This document shows, one piece after another, positions 45,403-55,178 of a stretch of 64,000 nucleotides of DNA. The stretch is from Steinernema hermaphroditum (taxonomy: Eukaryota > Nematoda > Chromadorea > Rhabditida > Steinernematidae). How positions within the stretch are numbered: the stretch's first letter is position 1; every line of letters starts with the position of its first letter. Both the position numbers and the translations under genes were made by a program. The notes under the pieces were generated by a model. It did not search any database, was not told the origin of the DNA, and worked only from the letters and a program-made list of their open reading frames with translations. The DNA lies in contig CM059622.1 of assembly GCA_030435675.1 (NCBI GenBank), positions 10,416,001 to 10,480,000 of the forward strand, in the 5' to 3' direction.

Positions 45403-48400
45403 ATGGCCGAAACAATACCAGAAGATCTGAGATTTGAAAGACTATCGATCAACGATCCGACTGCGGTGAGTCATCATGTGTTTTGGCCGCTGATTTGTGT
45501 TCTTTGCAGAAAAAGGATCCTGCGCCCGCAAGCTCGTTCGATCAGCGCGTGGAGCTGCTCTCCTCATACTTGGAGATCTGCATCAGCGAAGGCGCCAAAG
45601 CCTATCGCTACGACGTTGAGATCTGCTCGGTTAGAGCCGGCAGGCCCTTGACGAAAGGACCGGCTGACGAGTGTGTTTTCGTTGCTTTTCTTCATATTTC
45701 TTTTATTCTTTTAGTGGTCATGGATCGATGCGCCGAACGGTCTGTTATCACCTACTGTACTCGGCTCTCGTGAAGTCGAATGGCTTCGGAACAGGAAAAG
45801 GATACCTCCTTCCCCTGGTTTACAACCGGCAGAACGTGATTTACTTTGCAGAGCCTCTGCCAGAAGACTTCGTAAGTTATTTGCCGTGGTTCTCCTCAGA
45901 ACGTCACCTCAGGTTACCATTGTTCTCGACACTGATGAAGATTTCGGGGGAGTTTCGAAATACGTCAGCTGCTTGCTGGACACTGACGATGGCGTCAGAA
46001 TCTCCATCTCCAAAGCACCTTCCGAGGAGGAAAGTGTCCTTGATCTCCACCAGGCAATCTTCGAATTGCCTTCCCTGGACGACGAAGCTATCTCTACCAG
46101 AAACCGCAGTTTTAGAATGTTTCTGGAGCTCTTAACCACCGCACCTTCATTGTTCAAGTAGGTTTTGCAACTGCTTTTCTCGTGATTGGCGGATTTTAGT
46201 GAAACTCACGTGGCGTTCGGATCTTCCCTGTTTGAGAAGATGAACAAGAACTCGGCGAAGGAGCTGGACATGGGAAATGGAAAGCACATGCTGCGTGGAG
46301 TCAAAAAAGGCGTCAGCATCATCGAGAAGAACGGAATTCCTTATCCTGCGATGGTCGTCGATGCCAAGACGTCAGCATTTTTCAAAGAACAGGCGCTGAT
46401 TGATTCTGTGAAAGAGTTTGGCAATGGAGATCGTCCTCCTCCTCGTGAAAATCGAGCTGTGTGGAAAAAGATCGAAGCACTTTTCAAAGGTACTCCCGTG
46501 ACATGTTTGGCGATAATTGACGTGTTTGTTCAGATGTGCGCGTTATTCTGGTCGGAAAGGCGTGCGCAGGAAACAGAAAGAAGTTGTCCTTTCCTATCGA
46601 AAGGTTAACAAAGGAGACAGCTGAGGAACTCAAGGCATTCAGTAAAGACTTCCGTGGAAGCGTAGCGCAGTACTTTAAAAGGATTCTGGGAAGGCGTTTG
46701 AAGTGAGCTATAGATTCATCGCTGTACATGAGTGCATACTTTTAGGTATCCCTCACTGCCGTGTGCTGTGCACAAGACCGTTGCAGGAAGAGACCGGAAA
46801 GAAGTTGCATGTTATTACCCTCTTGAGCTGCTTTACGTGGCCGATGGCCAGAAGGTCCCTTTGGAGAAGGCCGACCAAGAGCATACGACTATACTGCAAA
46901 AGCAAAATGCAGTAGTGCCCGACGATCGTTTCAAACTGATCGACGAACAACTGCACAAAATAGGACTATTTTCTGAGAAGGACCGTATTCTGAAGGCGTT
47001 CGGAGTCAGGATCGGTGATTTCATTAGTGTGAGTGATAGCTTGCATTACAAGAATGCTGAACTACTGCTTTAGACTCAAGCGGGAATCCGAGTGTCACCA
47101 ATGATTGAAGTAGCCGGTAGCAAGCAGATCAAAATCGATCAGCTGAAGGCGAACTGGAGATTCGCGATGAAAGGGCCATATGCCTATCCTGTTGTGGTCA
47201 AGAAGTGGGTGGTGCTTCACAGCTGCCGAGATGGCGACATTCCTTCCATCCTGTAAGATGACAGCTGAAGGAGTTCTTTTTCCAACACCTAACCTTTCTA
47301 GGAACTTTGTGACTAAGATGGTTCAAGTAGCATCGCGGCGGGGAATGGATATCGAACCTCCGCAGATTCTCAACATCAAAAGCCTTGGACGAACTCTTCC
47401 TAGTGCCTTTGAGGCTCTGGCAACGAACCCTCCTTACCTAGCAATGTACATAAGTGCTTTTGGCAAGTTCGAAAAATCGAAGGAGGACAGAGAGCTCTCG
47501 CATGGTAAGGCAGTCATTGTCTTTGATGCAGCCTAAACGGCGTCTTCAGATCTTTTGAAAGTGTGTGAGCAGCACTATGGAATTCTCACCCAGCACGTGT
47601 GCCTCAAACGCGTGAATGACGTCGTCAAGTTTAACAAGCTCACCGTACTGGACAATATCATCCACAAGACGAACATGAAGATGGGTGGACTGAATGTCAT
47701 TCCGAGGGTCGAGAAGTTGGGGTGCGATGACCATTCCAGTAGTTGGCATTATGATATACGTTGCAGGAAACGGATGGAGCTGGATTCTGGAAACTTCCTA
47801 GTGATCGCCTACGACGTGTGCCACCCGCCTCCAGCCAAGCCTCAGGAGCGCCGGATGGTCCGATCACTCGATGCTTCACTGTCCTCGTTCCAACCTTCTG
47901 TGGTCGGCGTAAGTGCACATGGTCTGACAAGTATTACAAAGCTTCTGTACTGTAGATCGTCGCGAACTGTGCCGGACACCCACACGCGTTCATCGGCGAC
48001 TATCACTACCAAGCGTCCAGAAATGAGGAGGTCGACGAGAGTGTTCTGATGGTGCGCACGCACTGGATCTTCGAAAACTTGGAGACCTACAGACAGGATC
48101 AGTCCCGACCGAAGCACATCGTGATTCTCCGCGATGGAGTCAGTGAAGGACAGCACCGAATGGTGGGGACCGCCGATTACCGTAAATATGTAGTGCCTTT
48201 GCAGGCTATGGAACACGAGTTGGACGCCATTCGACGCGCCGTCCACCAGCTCGACCCTTCGTACGATCCAACGTTCACGCTCGTGATAGCCACGAAGCGG
48301 CACAACAAGCGTTTCTTCAACATGGTCAATGGCCACGCGACGAACACACAGCCCGGCACCGTGGTAGACAGAGATGTGACCAGGGCTGGCGTGACGCAAT

Positions 48401-48810
48401 TCTACATGCAGTCCCACTTCCCACTCCTCGTATGTTTTTCAGTTCTTTCGCTCTTTGTGTATACGACTTTTCGCTCTTCACATAAGCCTTCATTTCAGGG
48501 AACCGTGAAAATGCCACAGTACGACGTGCTCATCGACGAGGCGAACTTCTCGATGGACGAACTCCAAGCTTTCGTGAACTGCATGTGCCACTCGCATCAG
48601 ATTGTGGACTCCGCCATCTCCATCCCGGAGCCGGTATTTGCGGCCGACGAATTGGCCAAACGCGGCTGGAACAACTTCGTGGAAACAAAGAAGACCTTCC
48701 CTGGCACTATCCCCGAAGATCCTCACACCCAACTCACCAATTTCGACGAGCTGACCAACCGTCTCGCCTACTGGCGAACTCCGCTGAGCGGGATCAGATT
48801 TAACGCGTGA
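45403..48810 (+). CDS. Argonaute protein (nematode WAGO/CSR-1-like)
   Basis: Small-RNA-guided silencing protein. Fourteen exons: 45403-45465, 45510-45670, 45715-45871, 45913-46157, 46200-46489, 46534-46702, 46746-47028, 47074-47252, 47302-47504, 47550-47715, 47767-47908, 47956-48162, 48205-48429, 48499-48810; 933 residues. A PAZ-like region includes CYYPLELLYVADGQKVPLEK. The MID part includes MYISAFGKFEKSK and QHYGILTQHVCLKRVND. The PIWI domain has VIAYDVCHPPP (first Asp), HPHAFIGDYHYQASRNEEVD (candidate glutamate finger), PKHIVILRDGVSEGQ (second Asp) and VFAADELAKRG, where Asp replaces the usual His. The tetrad is thus D-E-D-D, a combination compatible with slicing. The HPHAFIGDY and NCMCHSHQIV phrases fit nematode-specific Argonautes more than the AGO or PIWI clades. 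Introns are about 41-69 bp. The clade is a judgement, not a tree. Confidence 0.92.
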
Positions 48811-49769
48811 ATAGCATTCATCCCTATTTCTTGTAGAAACAGATTCCCAACCATTGTACATAGGTTCGCACATAAACAAGCGAGGTGTCAGCAGCTGTAA
48901 TGCTTAGCGCGTCGACTGTCACACTTGGTGCGCGATGTTTGCGTAGCGCGGATCGAGGGAAAGCGCCGCACCGTGGGATTATCCTCGACTCGAGGGGCTC
49001 CGGGCCACAAGATGTCGGTTCCTGAGACGACTTCGTGGTTCTGCTCGAGTTGGCCTCTATGGAACCACCGGGAGGAGGTGCATCACATTGTCTTCTTCTT
49101 CAAAACCGGAGAGATTCCACTTATCTTCTCTTTCTGGTCCCATGTCTAGACTGTCCGTATCTACGGATGGCTCCAGGAAATGTCTAGACGGTCTCATCTG
49201 TCTACAATGCAGTCTAGACTACTTGATGTCTGTTCCGTGTTGTGACTGACTGGGAAACTTCTTCTTCGACTCTGACTCACTCAGGCTGACCAAACAAGAT
49301 AATGTAGTCCGTGCCTCGGCCCCCGGGCTCTTCCCTTCCCATCTCCGGCACAAAATCTCCAATTTAGTCACTCGTGCTCTCCTAAACAATCAAATCGCCC
49401 GTCTGTCAAAATTTATTCATAACCCGGGGGATAAACATCCGCCGGGGCGTGGGGTATCCGATGACCGTCGCCGTTCCAATCCCCCTAATCGTCTTCGGCA
49501 CACGCATGACGTCTCCGCGTGCTTACTGTACCCTTCGTGGCTCCTCGGCCCTGTTTGGACAGTGACGAATCCGGTCTTCTCGCCTCCGCTCGTCTCGTAG
49601 ATCGGCCCGGCGCGGCCTCGAGAAGCGTCGATGCAGGGCAACGTCCCACGCTCGATGAGGTCGAAGTTTTCTTTTTTTGAGCAGAGTGATGTCACCGTCG
49701 CATGAATCCCCACTCGATCACTTCCTTTTTCCCTTCCGCTAGGAGTGCACGCGTCCGACCGTCCGATGA
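48811..49769. promoter_or_regulatory. Intergenic region upstream of the innexin
   Basis: No gene is seen. It holds the GTCTAGAC cluster (49144-49219, listed separately). A GC-rich segment from about 49320 up to the innexin start resembles the other promoter stretches. Confidence 0.45.
49144..49219. promoter_or_regulatory. Three perfect GTCTAGAC palindromes (SMAD-type sites)
   Basis: GTCTAGAC occurs at 49144-49151, 49182-49189 and 49212-49219. Additional GTCT half-sites lie between and after them. This 8-mer is the known palindromic SMAD-binding element. About one copy would be expected in the whole window by chance. The cluster is about 550-630 bp upstream of the first innexin start codon. 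Confidence 0.55.
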
Positions 49770-52046
49770 ATGCTGAAAACGCTGTGCATCGTCGCGGCGC
49801 CCGAGTTCGTGCCGGAGAATGTCGAGTGGATGTTCCGCATCTGGCGCATACTTAGGTAGCCCGCCCTCACCCTCCGTCGCACCCACAGAAGCTCTTCCAG
49901 CGGAGTGACCCTCTCCCCTTTCAGAATGGTCTTCGCCGAGGTCGTCGGCACGCTCTCGTTCCTGCAGCCGCAGGCCGACGACGACATCGCCGACAGACTC
50001 CACTACTACTACACCAGCACCTTCCTCCTCGTCACGGCGGTGGGTACGGTAGTGGGAGACGTCTAAGTGCGCCCTTCAGGTTCTCATCAGTCTGAAGATG
50101 TTCGGAGGGAGGCCAATCGAGTGTTGGCTTCCAGCAGAGTTCAAAGGCTCCTGGGAGGACTACACAGGTCGGTGTGCCCTAGGTCCAGGATACGGTCCTT
50201 TTCAGAGATGTTCTGCTGGGCGCGGAACACCTACTTCGTGCCGTTCGCCTCGGAGTTCCCCGAAGGCGACGAGGCGCGCGAGGACCGCATGGTCTCCTAC
50301 TACCAGTGGACGCCCTTCTTCCTCGTCATCTGCGCCTTCATGTTCTACTCGCCGTGTCTCATCTGGCGCATCATGTACGACAAGTCCGGCATCCGCCTCA
50401 AGGACATCATGGCCTTCGCCACGGACCGCTCCAACATCCAGCCCCACGCGCGAAGGGCCAACATTCACGGCCTCTCCGCGCACCTCTCCTCCGTCTTCAA
50501 GCACAGATTCAAGTTCGGCACGGGACACCCCAACCACCATCGCTTTTTTCGCTTCCTCAATCTCCGTTTCTACGAGGCCTACTTGACGTGGCTCTACATC
50601 GGAATCAAGCTCTTGTTTCTTGTGAACGTCTTGTTGCAGGCGAGTCAGGACGACTGGTGAGACGGCGAACCTTGATTTCAGATGTACTTGATGAACCTGT
50701 TCCTCCAAACTGACAAGTACAGTTTCTACGGAATCGGAGTCCTCAGAGACCTTTTGATGGGAAAACGTAGGTCTTCGATCTTTGCCTAAGAAAAAGTCTC
50801 TGTTCCTGCTGCTCTTTGGTTGACTTCACGTGAGAATCTCGCCGTCCAATGACGTCTAAATTAAGATCGAAAAAACTGTCTGAAAGCGTTTTTATTCGAC
50901 ACACTTTATGTATATGGGCATCTGGACAGAAGTCTACAAAGCCCTTCTGGAGAACGTTCAAAAGTGGAGCCGGTCGAAATGTCTTTCGCCCCTCTTTACC
51001 TTTTCTGTACGTTATACATTTGGATTCACCACTCCGAAAGGACGTTATTAGCCTCTGTCTAGATGCGCTTTTGCCCCGTCCATACATAAAAATGTCAAAA
51101 ACCAACCCTATAATATCATCTTCTGCAGCCTGGAGTGAGTCGGGAAACTTCCCGCGAGTCACCTACTGCGATTTGGACATTCGCCAACTCGGCCAGATCC
51201 AGCGCCATACTGTCCAGTGCGTCTTGGTCATCAACATATTTACCGAAAAGGTAAACAACTCCCGCTGTTGTTCAAGCTCTAGTCGTCTAGGTGTTCATCC
51301 TGCTCTGGCTGTGGTACTCCCTTCTGGCGGTGATCTCCTTCACCAGCTTCTTCACGTGGATCCTCTCCTCGCTCCCCTTCGACCAACGCAAACGGTTTTA
51401 CAATCATTTCTTTCGCAAACACACATCACCTCTCAGGTTTATCGCCCGTCGCCTCGAGTTGGCCGACGTCGAATTCAAGAGGAAGAACTTCCAAAAGGAG
51501 CTTGACGAGGTGAGAGGTCTTCAGGGGTCGGAAGGTCCCCGGGGGCCTTAGAAAGTGCTTCTGAGATGACAAATGGTTTCAGTTCGTGAGGGACTACGTC
51601 AAAATGGATGGAGTGTTCGTGCTCAAGATGCTGACCATCCACTCCGGGATCCTCATCTGCACAGAGGTCGTCGACTGCATGTGGGACGCCTTCCTCCACG
51701 AGAAAGGTACTTCGACTCCTCCGTCTCCTTCTTATAACCCCGACCGGGCTGACTAACCTCTCTTGCAGGCGCTGCTGTCATTGGCGGAATAATCAAGGAA
51801 AACGGTCACGGTAGGGGAGCTGACGCGCTCTCAGCCAGCCTCGTTTCAGGGAAACTGGACCATAAGCTGTCTTCGGAGAGGACGCCGAATTCTCAGCACG
51901 GAGGATTCGAGTTTCCCAACGTCTCGCAGAGGAGAAAGACGAGTGTTCTAGTGCCGCTCCTCTCGGTCGACGAGGCGCATCCTCGAGATCATCATCCCGA
52001 CCTCTACCTCCGACCTCCAAGTGGATTCAAAGGAATTCATGAATAA
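49770..52046 (+). CDS. Innexin gap-junction protein
   Basis: Four-span channel subunit of invertebrate gap junctions. Exons: 49770-49855, 49925-50039, 50080-50167, 50206-50639, 50682-50766, 51129-51250, 51291-51509, 51583-51706, 51769-52046, with a further 39-bp intron-like segment at 51811-51849. That segment keeps frame whether spliced or not: 503 or 516 residues. Signature segments are [58 protein letters not shown] and CLIWR. Later segments are [34 protein letters not shown] and [17 protein letters not shown] shorter start is the ATG at 49926, directly behind a TTTCAG acceptor. The longer start adds a first exon ([20 protein letters not shown]...) in phase. Intron 50640-50681 uses a GC donor. 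Intron 50767-51128 is long. AATAAA overlaps the stop codon. Confidence 0.94.
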
Positions 52047-52047
52047 A
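52042..52047 (+). terminator. Poly(A) signal overlapping the innexin stop codon
   Basis: AATAAA spans the TAA stop (52044-52046). A second A/T-rich run follows. The 3' UTR is therefore predicted to be only about 10-25 nt unless a later signal is used. Confidence 0.55.
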
Positions 52048-52516
52048 ATATTTGTATTTGCTCTTTGGGTGTGCACAACACAGATATGATTGGTTGGAAA
52101 GGGGGGAAACAGAACATCATCTCCATTGACGATCAGCATGGATCTGTCCTCATGGACACGGAGCTTCTTGTTCTGTTCTCTACCTCAGCGTTTGGACGAC
52201 GTGTTTCCTACTTGGGTACAAGTGCATCACGATAGGACAAATACAGGGTGCGAGATGGTCCCTAACCTCAAGGATGTCACCCTCTAATGTCGACGTCTAC
52301 TTCCTAACGTCGATCAATCTCCGAATTCGCTTTTTCCTCTGACGCAAGCCCTGGTCCCGCCGTCGTGATTCCTTTTTTGCTCTCTTTTTCGAGGCGCATG
52401 TTTTCTTCGGGGGCCAATCAGGCGGCGAATCCGCGCCCTCCCGCGGGATTCGCGACTTCGGGCCTCGAGGCCCCACCGAAAACAAAACATTTGTCAAAGT
52501 TTCGTCTTCTGTCGAC

Positions 52517-52585
52517 ATGTCGCTCCCGCTCGGCCACGTCCTCTTCGTCGACGACCCCGAATTCGACGCTTACGGTAGTCGTCAG
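52517..52585 (+). CDS. Candidate first exon of an unidentified gene
   Basis: ATG at 52517 opens 23 codons (MSLPLGHVLFVDDPEFDAYG...) ending in phase 0 at a CAG/GTAGGC donor, inside a GC-rich stretch. The exon carries TACGGTA near its end, as many real exon-intron borders here do. I could not chain it convincingly to a second exon. A minus-strand ORF of 74 codons overlaps it (52518-52297, Lys/Arg-rich) and is an alternative reading. Confidence 0.3.
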
Positions 52586-53894
52586 GTAGGCATCTATGAG
52601 GCGGGAGTGCCTCGTGCACGTCCATCCATAGAGGATTCGTGACTCGTGGCCGACGGTTCCAATTAGCCGTCGAGAGGATCTGAATGGGACCCTTAAAAGC
52701 GACCTCTGCAGGATTAGCACTTCCTTCCGTCTATTGCATACGCTTCCTCGTGCGCCGATGATTCGATTATCCACTAGATTCTCTTCTCCTTGGCATCTTT
52801 TGTCCCTCTCCCACGTCCCTTGATTCACTTAAACTCCCCACGAAGCACTCGGCAACAACAATCCCACGTTCTTTTTTTTTTTGCAACGACCTTCTTCTAT
52901 CCCATAAGTAAGCTTCTCATAGAGTTCCTACTTTTGGGAAAAAATGAAAGTTCTGATGCAGAACACCCCATCCACAACACACAGAATTTCAAAGGCACGG
53001 CATCTGTTAGGCCTCCGACAATCCTACCGTAATCCGATGTTCTTTCGGAGCGTGTTTCTCTCTTCTTGATGTTTTCTATCGAAGCGACGATCTCTGGATA
53101 TCATGTTCTGCTTATGAATTTCCGAGAAGCTCTCCACTTCAGTCCTTAAGTGGGCTAGAGGGAGTCGTAAGGTCGTTAAATATATCTGTTTTGACGCAAA
53201 AACTTTCAGCGATCGCCGAACAATCAGAAACACGACGATTTTGAGTTATGACGCGGGTCTCGATGGGCCGATGCCGTGTTCGCAGACCATCAGGTGGCGA
53301 CTCGAATGACATCCGGGGGCCCGAAATAGATCTGCACCTTGTGGAAATAGATTAGTTCAACGTGTGTTCATAGGGCGAAACGAGAATTCGGTTGTCATTT
53401 TGGTGTCATCGAGAGGGACTCTTGTAGTGATGCCTTAGAGTCGTTTTTGAATTCGGCCTCACTGGTCACATTCCGTGTGCACCTTTTAATTTGTGTTCAA
53501 AGATCAGATCCTTTGTTGACGTTTCATAAAAGAGTTCTTTCAGCACCACAATTCACTGCAACCTCGTTGTCGCTCCTAGGCTTTTTCGCTCTTTTTTCGC
53601 AAATGGGAGATTTTGGAGGGAGTGCTTGTGCTGCAAAAATGGTCAAAGTCAATATTTGGCCGCTTTTTATGACTGTTTTTCAGTGAAGCGGAGACAAAAA
53701 TGTTTCCGGGAAAACACTCCATTTTCAGATGGTTATTTGTCTCCAATGGATTCATTGGACGATCATTGAGAAACTGTTCAACCGTGTTCTGAAAGCCTGA
53801 ATTTAGCATTTCCTCGTTTTCTTGATTGATGTAGCTCAATCCACGAATTGTCATGTATTCATTAGTTTGGGCTCTTCATCATATGCGTGCTTAG

Positions 53895-54064
53895 GTAACA
53901 AGGGCGATGTAACCATCCTCGAACGGATCTGGGCTATAGTCAGAGAGCGCGAGAAGAAGCTGGCGCAGTTCTGGCCCGCGCTGTTCAGAATGAAGCATTT
54001 CTTCAAGTGTTTGAATGTAGTGTTGCCCGAAGATTTAGCAAAAGAAATTAAACGCTTAGAATAA
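53895..54064 (+). CDS. Candidate terminal exon of an unidentified gene
   Basis: Behind a GTGCTTAG acceptor the frame reads NKGDVTILERIWAIVRERE and ends in LPEDLAKEIKRLE, a charged helical sequence. The TAA stop overlaps an AATAAA, the same arrangement as in two well-supported genes of this window. It lies 15 bp from the convergent phosphatase stop. I do not recognise the protein. It may belong with the exon at 52517, but the intervening exons are not resolved. Confidence 0.4.
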
Positions 54065-54079
54065 AAAAGCGAACCAAAT

Positions 54080-55178
54080 TTACTCTTCCGGTTTCTTCGA
54101 CAAAGGAATCAGCGACTTGTACGTGTAGATGGAACATGCGAGGTTCTCCCGCACGTGAAGCATTCCGGCCGCATTGTCCATCTCACCGCAGTAGGAAGGC
54201 GCAGAGAAAATGGTGACGCAGCGTTTGTTCGCGAAGAACTCGTAGCCATCCTGGACGCACTGGTGGGCACGCACGATGCAGTCGATGCCGAGGTTCGCGC
54301 AGAATTCGTCGATGGCTTTCTTCCCAAACAACTGAAAGCGAAGGTATAGAATCGCGTTGAAATGGAAGGTACAGGAGAACCTGGCTGACTCCACGAGGGC
54401 TAGCGATGTACTTGGCCTCGTCGGTCACACTGTCGGAGGGGTCGGCCCAGATGAGATCCGTGAGAAGCCCGAGGTCTGTGATGTCCGTTGGGCGCATGAT
54501 GCGGTCGAATTGCTTGAAGCTGTAGAGGTCGGCAGAGATGCCACCGTGCACGCAGAACATCCGCTCGCTGACGATCGCCGCCAGCGGCATGCAGTTGAAG
54601 ACGTGTTGATAGAGCGTCCAGAGCTCCTTACCCTCGGGGAAGCGGCGCTGGCACTCTTCGAAGAAGCCGTACTGCTTGTTGACGGCGCGCGTCTCGTGGT
54701 TCCCTCGGAGCATCCAAATGGCGCGGGGGTACCGTACTTTCATGGCCAGCAATAGTGTCACCGTCTCGAGACTGTAGCTGCCTCGGTCGACGTAGTCGCC
54801 CAAGAAGAGGAGCTTTTGCCGCGGCGGCGTTCCAACCTTTTCCAACATCCGAAGTGTGTCGACAAATTGCCCGTGCAGATCGCCGAGTATCACCACCGGC
54901 GCCTTGATCCTGAAACGTGACTTCAGAAGGCGCCAAGACGACCGCGCTCACCTGACCAATGCCGGCTCGAGCATGAACTGCTCCCGCGCGCGAAGGCAGA
55001 TCTCGCGGAGCTCCTTGAGATCGAGGTTCGCCTCCACCTGATGGTCCTTGATGGGCAGCGTCAGAAGTCGTTTGATGAACGTCTCCAGTGAAGTCTTCAC
55101 TTTCTCCTCGTAGGCCTTGCGCCGTTCGATCGCCGCCTTGTCCGACTTTTCCCCTGATGAAGCATTCGGAGCCGGCAT
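54080..55178 (-). CDS. PP1-family serine/threonine protein phosphatase
   Basis: Metal-dependent phosphatase catalytic subunit. Three minus-strand exons: 55178-54952, 54909-54381, 54331-54080; 335 residues, the PP1 size. Metal and catalytic motifs are complete: GDLHGQ, GDYVDRG, RGNHE with the following TRAVNKQYGFFEEC, then CVHGGIS, LIWADPSD, RAHQCVQDGYEFF and FSAPSYCGEMDNAAGML. The sequence departs from canonical PP1 in several normally fixed places: PTDITDLGLLTDLIW in place of P-T-D-V-P-x-x-G-L-L, SPRGVS instead of NDRGVS, and an SYC in place of NYC. It is therefore one of the divergent, often germline or sperm, PP1-like phosphatases common in nematodes rather than GSP-1/2. The N-terminal ~35 residues are charged and variable. 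Intron lengths are 42-49 bp. Confidence 0.95.

Noticed and set aside
50849..51128. Possible extra exon within the long innexin intron
   Set aside because: Joining exon 5 directly to exon 6 restores the conserved innexin sequence in phase; nothing in the intron resembles the family.
53576..53854. Minus-strand 92-codon ORF with plausible amino-acid composition
   Set aside because: It could not be linked to other exons and overlaps the region where a plus-strand gene may run; evidence is too thin to annotate.
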